A stretch of DNA of 22,509 bases from Planctomycetaceae bacterium (GCA_005773145.1 SXHS01000081.1:1-22509); one strand, 5' to 3'; counted from the stretch's first letter, positions 1-8,066 are shown. Made by a program: numbers and translations. Notes: generated by a model from the sequence alone, not told the origin.

Positions 1-1
1 A

Positions 2-244
2 TTCACCGCAGGCCAATCGTGGCAATCACTGGGGCTGACCGGCGAGGAGCAGTACGAACTCCCCTTGGCGGAACCACTGCAACCACTCAGTCAAATGGAG
101 GTTGTGGCCAAGTCAGCGGATGGGGTTGTCAAACGGTTCTCAGTGCGTGTCCGCATCGACACGCCCGTCGAGTGCGACTATTACCGTCATGGTGGCATCT
201 TGCCGTATGTGTTACGCAAGCTGCTGCGTGAAAAGGCCTCGTGA
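2..244 (+). CDS. acnA: Aconitate hydratase A, C-terminal fragment (5' truncated by window edge)
   Basis: Reading frame 2 is open from the window edge to a TGA at 242-244 and encodes the last 80 residues of an AcnA/IRP-type aconitase. The end of the protein carries the family signature RIDTPVECDYYRHGGILPYV followed by LRKLL, and LGLTGEEQYELP lies further upstream. Aconitase interconverts citrate and isocitrate in the TCA cycle in the cytosol and uses a 4Fe-4S cluster. The cluster cysteines and most of the catalytic residues lie outside this window. The fragment belongs to domain 4, the swivelling domain. The gene converges on clpB, with 218 bp between the two stop codons. Identity is confident from the C-terminal motif; whether the gene is intact cannot be judged. 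Confidence 0.9.
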   Translation, partial: FTAGQSWQSLGLTGEEQYELPLAEPLQPLSQMEVVAKSADGVVKRFSVRVRIDTPVECDYYRHGGILPYVLRKLLREKAS

Positions 245-286
245 CGCGCACCGATCCTAGGTTAATCGTGCGAAAGCAGAACGCGA

Positions 287-332
287 GGGCTACCGGCGCA
301 CGCACGGATCACGAGGCTCTGCGTCGTAGCCC
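287..332. terminator. Possible bidirectional hairpin between convergent acnA and clpB
   Basis: GGGCTAC (287-293) is perfectly complementary to GTAGCCC (326-332). Inside it ACGCA (300-304) can pair with TGCGT (320-324), giving a two-part stem. It lies between two convergent genes, where a bidirectional terminator is expected, but no T-tract follows on either strand. A separate 9-bp inverted pair, GCCTCGTGA (236-244, covering the acnA stop) and TCACGAGGC (309-317), competes with this fold. Low confidence. Confidence 0.25.
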
Positions 333-367
333 GGCGTCCCAATCTCCCTAGTTCCTGCTTTTCCGCA

Positions 368-391
368 GAGATTTGAGATTTGAGATTTGAG
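368..391. repeat. 7-bp tandem repeat, 3.4 copies
   Basis: Three perfect copies of GAGATTT (368-374, 375-381, 382-388) are followed by a partial copy GAG. The repeat lies in the 218-bp non-coding gap between the convergent acnA and clpB genes, where no gene is seen. It may be a simple slippage product; no function is evident. Confidence 0.8.
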
Positions 392-462
392 CGCCGAGCG
401 AAGAATGTCGCTACGACTGATGAAAGGCATGAGCCTGAGAACGACCGAATAAAACTCCTGCA

Positions 463-3138
463 CTAAGTTGCCCGTTGGGGCGGGGCTGCCGGCTCGGCAC
501 GTTCGAAGGTAAACTCTCCATGCTGACAGCCGACCGCGATGCAGCTTCCGGCTGGATAGTCCCCTTTGAGGATTTCGCTGGCGAGTGGATTTTCGAGTCG
601 CTGTTGGATCACTCGCTTCAGCGGCCGAGCCCCATAAAGCGGATCGTATCCCTCGGCAGCGATCTTATCACGGGCCTCGCTGGTGACCGACAAGTCCAAC
701 TCATTCTCTTGAAGTCGGCTGCGAAGCCGATCGATCTGCAAGTCGACGATGCGGCGAATTTGGGATCGCTGCAGCGGATGGAAAATGATCGTTTCGTCGA
801 TTCGATTCAAGAATTCCGGCAGGAAACGAGTCTTCAGCGTTTCGCGTACCGCCGCTTCCATTTCTTCATCGGAGCCACCTTCTTGGGAGATCTGCTGAAT
901 CAATTGGCTGCCCAGATTGCTGGTCATTACGACAATGGTATTGGTGAAATTCACCGTATGTCCCTGGTTGTCGGTCAGGCGGCCGTCGTCCAGGAGTTGC
1001 AACAGCACATTAAAAACATCCGGATGTGCCTTTTCCATTTCGTCCAGCAAAATGACGCAATAGGGCCGGCGTCGCACGGCTTCGGTCAAACGGCCCCCCT
1101 CCTCGTAGCCAATATATCCCGGGGGAGCTCCAATCAGGCGGCTCACCGTATGACGCTCCATGAACTCGCTCATGTCGAGTCGCACGAGGGCGCTTTCGTC
1201 ATCGAACATGACCTCGGCCAGGGCCTTGCACAATTCCGTCTTGCCGACCCCGGTGGGGCCTAGGAAGAGAAAGGAGCCGATGGGTCGGTTGGGATCTTGC
1301 AGGCCACTGCGACTGCGACGTACCGCATCGGCCACGGCCGTTACCGCCTCATCCTGTCCCACCACGCGTTGGTGGAGGCGTTCCTCCATCACGAGCAGCT
1401 TGGCCTTCTCGGTCTCCATCATGCGGGCGACGGGGATGGCGGTCCAAGCCGAGACCACTTCGGCGATTTCGTCTTCGGTTACTTCCTGTCGCAACAAACG
1501 GCGAGTTCCGGACGTGGGCGCGGTCGTGCGGGCTTCGGCGGTTTCTGCTTCCTCGGCCTCCGAGCGCGTGCACAACTGCCGTCGTCGGACGTCCAACTCA
1601 TAAAGTTGTTGGTAGTCGGACTCCGGCACCTGTCCGCCCGAGGCCTGGATACCTTTAATGGCCGCATCCAACTGGCCGAACTGATGTTCCACCTGTGCAA
1701 TTTCTTGGCGGAGTGAGCGCACGCCCCCCAAACCCAGTTTCTCGGCCTCCCACTGTTCGCGTAGGCTGGCCAGTTGATGCCGCAGCGACCCGATGTCGGC
1801 CTCGATCTCCGTGCGACGTTGCCGGGCCGTATCCTCGGTTTCCTCGGACAGTTGTCGATGGGCCAATTCGAGTTGGGTCAACTTGCGTTGCACTTCATCG
1901 ATTTCAGTTGGCACACTTTCCTTCTCCATGGCCAGTCGACTGGCCGCCTCATCCATCAGATCAATCGCCTTGTCGGGCAAAAACCGGTCGGTGATGTAGC
2001 GTTGCGAGAGTCGGCTGGCCGCCACCAATGCGGAATCTTTGATCTTAATTCCATGGTGTGCCTCGTAGCGCGGTTTCAATCCGCGGAGGATAGCCACGGT
2101 ATCGTCGATGGACGGTTCGCCGACGAAGACGGGTTGGAACCGCCGTTCCAGTGCGGCGTCCTTCTCGACGTGCTCGCGATACTCATCGAGGGTGGTCGCG
2201 CCGATACAGCGCAATTGACCGCGGGCCAGGGCCGGCTTCATGAGATTCGCCGCATCGGATCCCCCTTCCGCCTTGCCGGCACCAACGACCGTATGCAGTT
2301 CGTCGATGAACAGTACGACATTCCCCTGGGCGTCTTCAACCTCGCGCAAGACAGCCTTCAAGCGATCTTCGAATTCCCCCCGGTATTTGGTACCAGCGAT
2401 CAGTAGACCGAGGTCAAGTGAAACGACTCGTTTGTTTTTCAGGCTCTGCGGCACGTCCCCCTGCACGATTCGCAGGGCAAGGCCTTCGGCGATGGCGGTC
2501 TTCCCCACCCCAGGTTCGCCGATGAGTACTGGGTTATTCTTGGTTCGCCGTGAGAGCACCTGGATCACCCGGCGGATCTCGGCATCACGACCAATGACGG
2601 GATCCAACTTCCCCTGTTGGGCTCGGTCCACGAGGTCGATGCCATAGCGTTCCAAGGCTTGGACCTTACCCTCGGGGGCTTGATCGGTTACCCGCACGCT
2701 CCCGCGAATGGCCCGTGTCGCTGCCAGTAGGTCTTTCTCTGTGATCGCATGTACCTGCAAAACATTCTTCGCGCTCGAAGCGGTTTGCGTGAGCGCTAGC
2801 AGTAAGTGCTCGGTCGAGACAAACTCATCGCGCATGGTAGCGGCATTCTTGGCCGCCGCTTCGAGAGTTTGCCGCAGGCCGTCGGAGACCACGGGAGACG
2901 CGCCCCCTGACACCTTGGGCAATCGCCGCAATTCAGCCTGCACCACCTGGTCCAACGCGGGCCGTGCGACGCCGAGTTTGTCCAACAACGGCTTGACGAT
3001 GCCGTCTGTCTCCTCCAGCAACCCGCCCAGGAGATGGAGCGGTTCCATTTGGGAATGCCCCAAATCGCTGGCCCGGTCTTGCGCCCGGCTGACGGCTTCT
3101 TGCGCCTTCACGGTCAGTTTGTCAAAACGAAATGCCAT
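463..3138 (-). CDS. clpB: ATP-dependent disaggregase ClpB (Hsp104 family)
   Basis: This 891-residue AAA+ protein resolubilises aggregated proteins together with DnaK/DnaJ/GrpE in the cytosol. It has the full ClpB order: a double Clp-N domain (about 1-145), AAA domain 1 with Walker A GEPGVGKT (207-214), Walker B VVLFIDE (274-280) and pore loop KYRGEFE (251-257), a coiled-coil M domain (about 400-545), then AAA domain 2 with Walker A GPTGVGKT (627-634), pore loop GYIGYEEGG (674-682), Walker B VILLDE (695-700) and a C-terminal ClpB domain. The M domain marks it as ClpB rather than ClpA or ClpC. It is somewhat longer than the usual 857 or so residues because of an Ala/Glu/Thr-rich insertion near 525-545 and a longer tail. 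The ATG has GGAG about 10 nt upstream. dnaK ends only 32 nt upstream on the same strand, so the two are probably one heat-shock transcript. Confidence 0.97.
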   Translation of the reverse strand: MAFRFDKLTVKAQEAVSRAQDRASDLGHSQMEPLHLLGGLLEETDGIVKPLLDKLGVARPALDQVVQAELRRLPKVSGGASPVVSDGLRQTLEAAAKNAATMRDEFVSTEHLLLALTQTASSAKNVLQVHAITEKDLLAATRAIRGSVRVTDQAPEGKVQALERYGIDLVDRAQQGKLDPVIGRDAEIRRVIQVLSRRTKNNPVLIGEPGVGKTAIAEGLALRIVQGDVPQSLKNKRVVSLDLGLLIAGTKYRGEFEDRLKAVLREVEDAQGNVVLFIDELHTVVGAGKAEGGSDAANLMKPALARGQLRCIGATTLDEYREHVEKDAALERRFQPVFVGEPSIDDTVAILRGLKPRYEAHHGIKIKDSALVAASRLSQRYITDRFLPDKAIDLMDEAASRLAMEKESVPTEIDEVQRKLTQLELAHRQLSEETEDTARQRRTEIEADIGSLRHQLASLREQWEAEKLGLGGVRSLRQEIAQVEHQFGQLDAAIKGIQASGGQVPESDYQQLYELDVRRRQLCTRSEAEEAETAEARTTAPTSGTRRLLRQEVTEDEIAEVVSAWTAIPVARMMETEKAKLLVMEERLHQRVVGQDEAVTAVADAVRRSRSGLQDPNRPIGSFLFLGPTGVGKTELCKALAEVMFDDESALVRLDMSEFMERHTVSRLIGAPPGYIGYEEGGRLTEAVRRRPYCVILLDEMEKAHPDVFNVLLQLLDDGRLTDNQGHTVNFTNTIVVMTSNLGSQLIQQISQEGGSDEEMEAAVRETLKTRFLPEFLNRIDETIIFHPLQRSQIRRIVDLQIDRLRSRLQENELDLSVTSEARDKIAAEGYDPLYGARPLKRVIQQRLENPLASEILKGDYPAGSCIAVGCQHGEFTFERAEPAAPPQRAT

Positions 3139-3170
3139 CGCTCATACTCCGCGAGGCTATTTCACCTCGG

Positions 3171-5090
3171 CTATTTGACTTCAAACTCTGCGTCAATAGT
3201 ATCCTCATCAGAACCGCCGTCACGCGGCGACGTGGGGCCCCCGGGTGCGGCAGCGGCAGCCGTCCCTTCGTAGAGGACCTTGCTGACCGCGCGTGAGGCC
3301 TGTTCCAAGTCCTCGATGGCCGACTTAATCGCCGACCGATCATCCCCCTGGGCGACGGCACGGGTTTTTTCGATCGCCTTCTGCAGGGGTTCGCGATCGG
3401 CATCCTTGAGCTTATCGGCCTGCTCCTTGATCAGCTTCTCAAGTTGAAAGCACATCTGCTCCGCCTGATTGCGCAGTTCGGCCAGTTCACGTCGCGCCTT
3501 GTCATCAGCGGCATGGGACTCGGCGTCCTTGCGCATGCGCTCGATCTCAGTCTCCGACAACCCGGCCGACTGCTCGATGCGGACCGAATGTTGCTTGTCG
3601 GTTCCCAGATCTCGGGCGGAAACATTGAGGATGCCGTTCTGATCCAAGTCGAACTTAACTTCGAATTGCGGCATGCCGCGCGGCGCCGAGGCAATGCCCT
3701 CCAGATTGAATTGACCCAACAATCGATTGTCGGCCGCCATCTCGCGTTCTCCTTGGAAAACGCGTACCGTAACCGCCGTTTGGTTGTCCTCGGCGGTGCT
3801 GAATACCTGCTTGCGCTCTGTGGGAATCGTCGTGTTGCGTTCGACCAACTTCGTGAACACGCCCCCCAACGTTTCAATGCCCAACGAAAGTGGTGTTACG
3901 TCAAGCAGCAGCACGTCTGTGCGGGCCCCCGAGAGTACGCTCCCCTGAATCGCGGCGCCAACGGCCACGACTTCGTCCGGATTAACCCCCTTGTGTGGAT
4001 CGCGACCAAAAATCTCCTTAACCATGGACTGGACCTTGGGGATCCGGGTCGAGCCCCCCACCAACACGACCTCGTCAATGTCACTCGGATTCATCTTGGC
4101 GTCGGCCAGTGCCTGTAGTACCGGCTTGCGGCAGCGGTCGATCAGTCCGTCGGACAATTGCTCGAATTTGGAGCGGGTGATGGTCGAAAGCAGATGTTTC
4201 GGACCATTGGCATCAGCCGTAATAAACGGCAGGTTGATATCAGTCTGCGCGGTGGTGCTCAACTCCTTCTTTGCCTTCTCACAAGCCTCTTGCAGGCGTT
4301 GCAGTGCCATGACATCCTTGCGCAGATCGATGCCATGTTCTTTCTTGAACTCATCGGCCACGTAATGAATGAGGATTTCGTCGAAGTCATCTCCCCCCAG
4401 GTGCGTGTCGCCGTTGGTGCTGATCACCTCGAACACGGTCACATCCCCGTTGGCCCCTTCGGTATTGGCCACCTCAAGAATGGAGATATCAAACGTCCCC
4501 CCCCCGAGATCGAAGACCGCGATTTTCTCCTGTGTCTTCTTACCGAGGCCATAGGCGAGTGCGGCGGCCGTGGGTTCGTTGATGATGCGTGCCACCTCCA
4601 AACCGGCGATCTGGCCGGCGTCTTTGGTGGCCTGTCGCTGAGAATCATTGAAATAGGCCGGTACGGTGATCACCGCCTTGTTGACCTTGTGCCCCAAGTA
4701 GGACTCAGCAGCCTCCTTGAGTTTGCGCAGAATCATCGAGGAAATCTGCTGAGGCGAGTGCTCCTGATTGCCCGCTTTGACGGCCACGTAGTCGTTCGGA
4801 CCGCCGATGACTTCGTAGGGGACCATTTTTTCCTCGGACTCCACCTCGCTATGGCGGCGCCCCATGAATCGCTTGATGGAATACACCGTGCGGCGCGGGT
4901 TGGTCACCGCTTGGCGTCGCGCCAATTCACCCACGAGCGTCTCGCCTTTGTCCGTGAAGGCCACCACACTCGGTGTCAACCGATTCCCTTCGGCATTTGC
5001 GATCACCCGCGGCTCGTTCCCCTCCATGACGGCTACCACCGAATTCGTCGTACCTAAATCGATTCCAATGATCGTTTCACCTTGTGGCAT
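3171..5090 (-). CDS. dnaK: Molecular chaperone DnaK (Hsp70)
   Basis: This 639-residue Hsp70 chaperone has an ATPase domain with phosphate-1 motif IGIDLGTTNS (8-17), NEPTAAALAYG (171-181) and phosphate-2 motif FDLGGGTFD (from 193), then a substrate-binding beta domain, helical lid, Ala/Gly/Pro-rich linker and the family C-terminal ending IDAEFEVK. The ATG at 5090 is chosen because AAAGGAG lies 7 nt upstream and the protein then begins just before the ATPase motif. An in-frame ATG at 5135 would add 15 atypical residues. The gene leads a dnaK-clpB unit; grpE and dnaJ are not in the window. No CIRCE element (TTAGCACTC-N9-GAGTGCTAA) is visible upstream, so HrcA control is not supported by the sequence. 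Confidence 0.97.
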   Translation of the reverse strand: MPQGETIIGIDLGTTNSVVAVMEGNEPRVIANAEGNRLTPSVVAFTDKGETLVGELARRQAVTNPRRTVYSIKRFMGRRHSEVESEEKMVPYEVIGGPNDYVAVKAGNQEHSPQQISSMILRKLKEAAESYLGHKVNKAVITVPAYFNDSQRQATKDAGQIAGLEVARIINEPTAAALAYGLGKKTQEKIAVFDLGGGTFDISILEVANTEGANGDVTVFEVISTNGDTHLGGDDFDEILIHYVADEFKKEHGIDLRKDVMALQRLQEACEKAKKELSTTAQTDINLPFITADANGPKHLLSTITRSKFEQLSDGLIDRCRKPVLQALADAKMNPSDIDEVVLVGGSTRIPKVQSMVKEIFGRDPHKGVNPDEVVAVGAAIQGSVLSGARTDVLLLDVTPLSLGIETLGGVFTKLVERNTTIPTERKQVFSTAEDNQTAVTVRVFQGEREMAADNRLLGQFNLEGIASAPRGMPQFEVKFDLDQNGILNVSARDLGTDKQHSVRIEQSAGLSETEIERMRKDAESHAADDKARRELAELRNQAEQMCFQLEKLIKEQADKLKDADREPLQKAIEKTRAVAQGDDRSAIKSAIEDLEQASRAVSKVLYEGTAAAAAPGGPTSPRDGGSDEDTIDAEFEVK

Positions 5091-5204
5091 CCCAAAGCTC
5101 CTTTTGCTCACTGCTACTGCTGACCGCTCGTGCATCGGTCGGTATGTCCCTAGTCAGCGGACCCTGTAGAGCAAAGGTCATGCCAGTCCATTGTCCATTC
5201 CGGC

Positions 5205-5229
5205 AAAAACCGGCTTGCGTTCGTAAGCC
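5205..5229 (-). terminator. Weak hairpin plus T5 in the dnaK 5' leader
   Basis: On the minus strand GGCTT (5229-5225) can pair with AAGCC (5216-5212) across an 8-nt loop. After two G there is TTTTT (5209-5205). The stem is only 5 bp, so this is at most a weak attenuator or pause site about 115 nt ahead of the dnaK start. CCGG(CAAAAA)CCGG at 5200-5213 offers a competing fold. Confidence 0.2.
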
Positions 5230-5270
5230 ATTTCATCTTAAATACTTAGATCACTTAACCGGCAGCCGAT

Positions 5271-5356
5271 TGTCAATGGGCAACCCACGTCGTCGCGACG
5301 ATCTGCCATTTTGACATTCCGTGCCCAGGCGGGCGCGCGGCCTTGCCAATTTGACA
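5271..5356. promoter_or_regulatory. Nested dyad and repeated TTGACA boxes between divergent dnaK and pheA
   Basis: The 298-bp region between the dnaK and pheA starts has no gene. It holds three related boxes: GCCCATTGACA on minus (5281-5271), GCCATTTTGACA on plus (5305-5316) and GCCAATTTGACA on plus (5345-5356). The last two differ at one base and are exactly 40 bp apart. Between the two outward-facing boxes is a perfect 12-bp palindrome, TCGTCGCGACGA (5290-5301). Each box ends in a perfect -35 hexamer, TTGACA, but I find no good -10 at 16-18 bp from any of them; the minus copy has only GATCTA at 18 bp. An AT-rich patch (5231-5258) lies where the dnaK promoter would fit. Either the boxes are -35 elements with poor -10s or they are protein-binding sites. 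Confidence 0.4.
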
Positions 5357-5388
5357 CAGCAGGTGGATACAGCACGGGAGTGAGTCGT

Positions 5389-6537
5389 ATGGCGAATCGC
5401 AAGCCGACCGGGCGTGCGGAAACTGATCGTGGTGGGGATCGGACGGGCAGCCGCAGCGCGGCCGAACGGCGGCAGGCCGACTCGGCGCTAATCGCCGCCT
5501 TGAACCACCGAGCCGCGTTGGCCTTGGAATGGGCCCGACTTTCGTCAGACTCCCAGGTGGCCGATGCGGGGGCTGAGGCCAGTTCTCTCTCCGCCTCAAC
5601 CCTGAAGGCCAACACGGGGCCGCTGTCCGATGCGTGTCTGCAGGCGATCTACCGTGAATTGATGAGCGGTTGTCGGGCACAACTCGAAGAACTCAAGGTG
5701 GCGTACCTGGGGCCACCCTATAGCTTCAGTCACCAGGCGGCGATTGAGCGGTTTGGGCAGAGTGCCGAATTGATTCCGGTGGCCTCCGTCGCCGCCGTGT
5801 TTCAGGCCGTGCAACGCGGCGATGTACGTTTTGGCGTGGTGCCGATCGAAAATTCGACGGACGGTCGGATCGCCGATTCGCTCCAAATGTTTTCGTGCAC
5901 GCCGGTACGCATTTCCGGAGAGGTCCGACTGCGCATTCATCATTACCTACTCGGACGAGGCGTCCGAGCGGACGTGCGCGAAGTTCATAGCAAGCCGCAA
6001 GCCCTTTCGCAGTGTCGACAATGGCTGACCACTCATTTGCCGCAAGCCAAGTGTGTGGAGACCTCCAGTACCACGGCGGCCGCCGAAACGGCCGTATCAC
6101 GCTCCGATGTGGCCGCGATCGCCAGCCAACCCGCGGGAGTCCAATACGGCTTGAAGGTTTTGGCGAGTTGCGTCGAGGATAATCCGCACAATGTGACGCG
6201 ATTTGCAATCATTGGCCAGCAGTCCGCGCCACGCTCCGGCCAGGATCGGACGGCCGTCATGTTTCAATTGGCCCACGAGCCGGGCGCTTTGGCCGATTCC
6301 TTGGCCGTGTTCAAACGCAATCGGCTCAACCTAACCTGGGTCGAGTCGTTTCCGCGTCACCGGCAAGAAGTGTCACCGGCAACTGCCACGGAGCCCGAAC
6401 AGGAGTATTTTTTCGTTGCCGAACTGGAGGGGCACGAGACCGACTTGCGCGTACGCCGGGCCTTGACCGCGTTGCGACGTAAGGCGCGTCAAGTCGAAGT
6501 GCTAGGATCGTACGCCCATGCCCATCCGGTGGGGTAG
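5389..6537 (+). CDS. pheA: Prephenate dehydratase with degenerate chorismate-mutase-like N-terminus (P-protein type)
   Basis: This 382-residue cytosolic enzyme converts prephenate to phenylpyruvate in phenylalanine synthesis. The dehydratase domain (about 104-280) shows VAYLGPPYSFSHQAA, GVVPIENSTDGRI (149-161) and the catalytic TRF (270-272). The C-terminal ACT domain (about 288-370) starts HEPGALADSL and has ESFP (319-322) where E. coli has ESRP, the Phe-binding motif. The N-terminus (about 28-100) aligns with an AroQ chorismate mutase: R41 matches the helix-1 Arg and IYRELMSGCRAQLE matches the last helix. The Lys expected about 11 residues after R41 and the following Arg-Glu pair are missing, replaced by a Ser/Ala-rich stretch. 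The ATG at 5389 has GGGAG 8 nt upstream; an upstream in-frame extension to 5311 lacks such support. It is divergent from dnaK. Confidence 0.93.
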   Translation: MANRKPTGRAETDRGGDRTGSRSAAERRQADSALIAALNHRAALALEWARLSSDSQVADAGAEASSLSASTLKANTGPLSDACLQAIYRELMSGCRAQLEELKVAYLGPPYSFSHQAAIERFGQSAELIPVASVAAVFQAVQRGDVRFGVVPIENSTDGRIADSLQMFSCTPVRISGEVRLRIHHYLLGRGVRADVREVHSKPQALSQCRQWLTTHLPQAKCVETSSTTAAAETAVSRSDVAAIASQPAGVQYGLKVLASCVEDNPHNVTRFAIIGQQSAPRSGQDRTAVMFQLAHEPGALADSLAVFKRNRLNLTWVESFPRHRQEVSPATATEPEQEYFFVAELEGHETDLRVRRALTALRRKARQVEVLGSYAHAHPVG

Positions 6538-6579
6538 CACGCTTTCTTGCGTTCCCCTAACCTCGTGGAGGAGTTCTGC

Positions 6580-6627
6580 ATGGCTCATGTGGGATCTCTC
6601 AAACACCGAAGTTGGCAACAACAATGA
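6580..6627 (+). CDS. Possible 15-residue small ORF or leader peptide ahead of tpiA
   Basis: An ATG at 6580 is preceded at 6-nt spacing by GGAGGAG (6567-6573), one of the best Shine-Dalgarno matches in the window. It opens a 15-codon frame, MAHVGSLKHRSWQQQ, ended by TGA at 6625-6627. tpiA begins 42 nt later with a weaker site. It could be a translated leader of the tpiA operon, a small protein, or chance. The peptide shows no run of one amino acid of the kind seen in classical attenuation leaders. I do not recognise it. Confidence 0.3.
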   Translation: MAHVGSLKHRSWQQQ

Positions 6628-6669
6628 GGGCGACGGTACCGTGATGCGGAACACAGGAAACACTTGACC

Positions 6670-7440
6670 ATGCGAAGACCCGTTGTGGCTGGCAACTGGA
6701 AAATGAACCTCACCCGGGGGGCCGCTGTGGACTTGGTGCGCAGCCTAGCCGCGAGCCTGGGGCCATCCGATTCATCCGCATCCGTCGAAATCGTGGTATG
6801 CCCTCCGTACGTCTACCTCGAGGCAGTCGGCCAAGCCGTGCAAGGGACCTCCCTCCGACTGGGAGCCCAGAACGTCTCGGATCAGCCGTCGGGCGCTTTT
6901 ACCGGCGAAATCAGCACCGCGATGCTCATCGATCTGGGGTGCCAATATGTCATCGTCGGTCACAGCGAACGTCGGACCCTGATGGGGGAGACGGACGAGA
7001 TCGTCAACCGGAAGGTGTTGGCTGCCCTGGCGGCCGGGCTCACCCCGATTGTCTGCGTGGGTGAGTTGTTGGAGGAACGGCAGCGGGGCCAGACGAGTGC
7101 GGTGATCCGGAAACAGTTTGAGGGGAGCTTGGCCGGCATTTCGGGCGAGCAGATGGCGCGTATCGTGATCGCCTATGAGCCGGTCTGGGCGATTGGTACC
7201 GGTCAGGTGGCCACGCCGGCGCAGGCTGAGGAGGTGCATCTCGACCTTCGCAGCCTGCTGCGGAGCCGCTATAATGCGGCCGTGGCCGATGCGGTCCGTA
7301 TTCAATATGGCGGCAGCGTCAAGGCCGATAATGCGGCCGAACTCATGGGGCAGGCGGATATTGACGGAGCACTTGTTGGAGGCGCCTCGCTGAAGGTAGG
7401 CGATTTTCTGGCGATTGTTGCCGCGGCGGGTGGGCACTAA
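6670..7440 (+). CDS. tpiA: Triosephosphate isomerase
   Basis: This 256-residue TIM-barrel enzyme interconverts dihydroxyacetone phosphate and glyceraldehyde 3-phosphate in glycolysis and gluconeogenesis. All catalytic residues are present: K11 in GNWKMN, H98 in VIVGHSERR and E170 in IAYEPVWAIGTG, which begins the flexible loop 6. The phosphate-binding YGGSVK is at 213-218. Length is normal for the family. The ATG at 6670 puts the N-terminus at the usual distance from the catalytic Lys; AGGA lies 11 nt upstream. A TTG at 6664 has closer spacing to the same AGGA and would add two residues. It appears to be the first long gene of the run tpiA-secG-yicC-gmk-rpoZ-coaC-coaB. Confidence 0.97.
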   Translation: MRRPVVAGNWKMNLTRGAAVDLVRSLAASLGPSDSSASVEIVVCPPYVYLEAVGQAVQGTSLRLGAQNVSDQPSGAFTGEISTAMLIDLGCQYVIVGHSERRTLMGETDEIVNRKVLAALAAGLTPIVCVGELLEERQRGQTSAVIRKQFEGSLAGISGEQMARIVIAYEPVWAIGTGQVATPAQAEEVHLDLRSLLRSRYNAAVADAVRIQYGGSVKADNAAELMGQADIDGALVGGASLKVGDFLAIVAAAGGH

Positions 7441-7484
7441 AGACGACTGGCCATAGCGACCCACGGACAGTCGCAGGTGTCGCG

Positions 7485-8054
7485 ATGATGGTGTCGCGTC
7501 CGGATGGATTCGATGAACTTGATGAAAGGCACGTGGTGAATTCTGTGGTTTGGGAATTGCTAAATTCTTCGAGCGGACTGTTAGCGGTCACGCCAATCCT
7601 GATGGCGGATGCCCTGCAATACGTGTTTGGGCCATTGTTGTTCGTCATTGCCGTTTTCTTGATCTTGTTGGTTCTCGTCCAGCGGGGGCGAGGTGGCGGG
7701 TTGGCGGGTGCCTTCGGCGGTATGGGCGGGCAGAGTGCCTTCGGTGCCAAGGCGGGGGATGCCTTCACACGCGTCACCATTATTGCCGCCACGGTGTGGA
7801 TCCTGTTGTGCATGGCCTCGATCAAATTTTTGCAACCGCCCGAAGGGCCGTTCGGCGAGGCCGCGGATACCATGGAACTGTCTGCGGATCCCAATGCAAA
7901 ATCTCAGCCTGCTGCGTCTGAAAAGCCCGCTGTGCCTGAAAAGCCCGCTGCGTCCGACCCGTCTGGTGCGACCAACACGCCCGAAACGCCCGCCGAAACT
8001 CCAGCCCCAGCCGAACCGGGTGCCGACCAGCAGCCCAAGACGGCGGATCAGTAG
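7485..8054 (+). CDS. secG: Preprotein translocase subunit SecG with long Pro/Ala-rich tail
   Basis: SecG is the small accessory subunit of the SecYEG channel in the cytoplasmic membrane. The conserved core is here: TM1 (about 45-66), the signature LVQRGRGGGLAGAFGG with GGQSAFGAKAGD, then TM2 (about 93-115). After TM2 comes a low-complexity tail of about 70 residues rich in Pro, Ala, Glu and Lys, with PAASEKPAVPEKPAAS-like repeats. The start is uncertain. The ATG at 7485 gives 189 residues with an unusually long 44-residue N-terminus. The GTG at 7536 has GAAAGG 6 nt upstream and would give 172 residues. The ATG at 7602 starts right at TM1 but has no ribosome site. It follows tpiA by 44 bp and precedes the yicC-like gene by 12 bp, so co-transcription is likely. 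Confidence 0.88.
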   Translation: MMVSRPDGFDELDERHVVNSVVWELLNSSSGLLAVTPILMADALQYVFGPLLFVIAVFLILLVLVQRGRGGGLAGAFGGMGGQSAFGAKAGDAFTRVTIIAATVWILLCMASIKFLQPPEGPFGEAADTMELSADPNAKSQPAASEKPAVPEKPAASDPSGATNTPETPAETPAPAEPGADQQPKTADQ

Positions 8055-8066
8055 GATCTTGTAGCC

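Noticed and set aside
4158..5057. Open frame of about 300 codons antisense to dnaK, with similar long antisense frames in clpB (475-1263, 1774-2406) and aspS
   Set aside because: These mirror the codon bias of conserved GC-rich genes on the other strand. Their translations show no domain, and the opposite strand encodes clear dnaK, clpB and aspS.
5091..5388. CIRCE or HAIR operator ahead of dnaK
   Set aside because: Neither TTAGCACTC-N9-GAGTGCTAA nor CTTGAGT-N7-ACTCAAG occurs on either strand of this interval.
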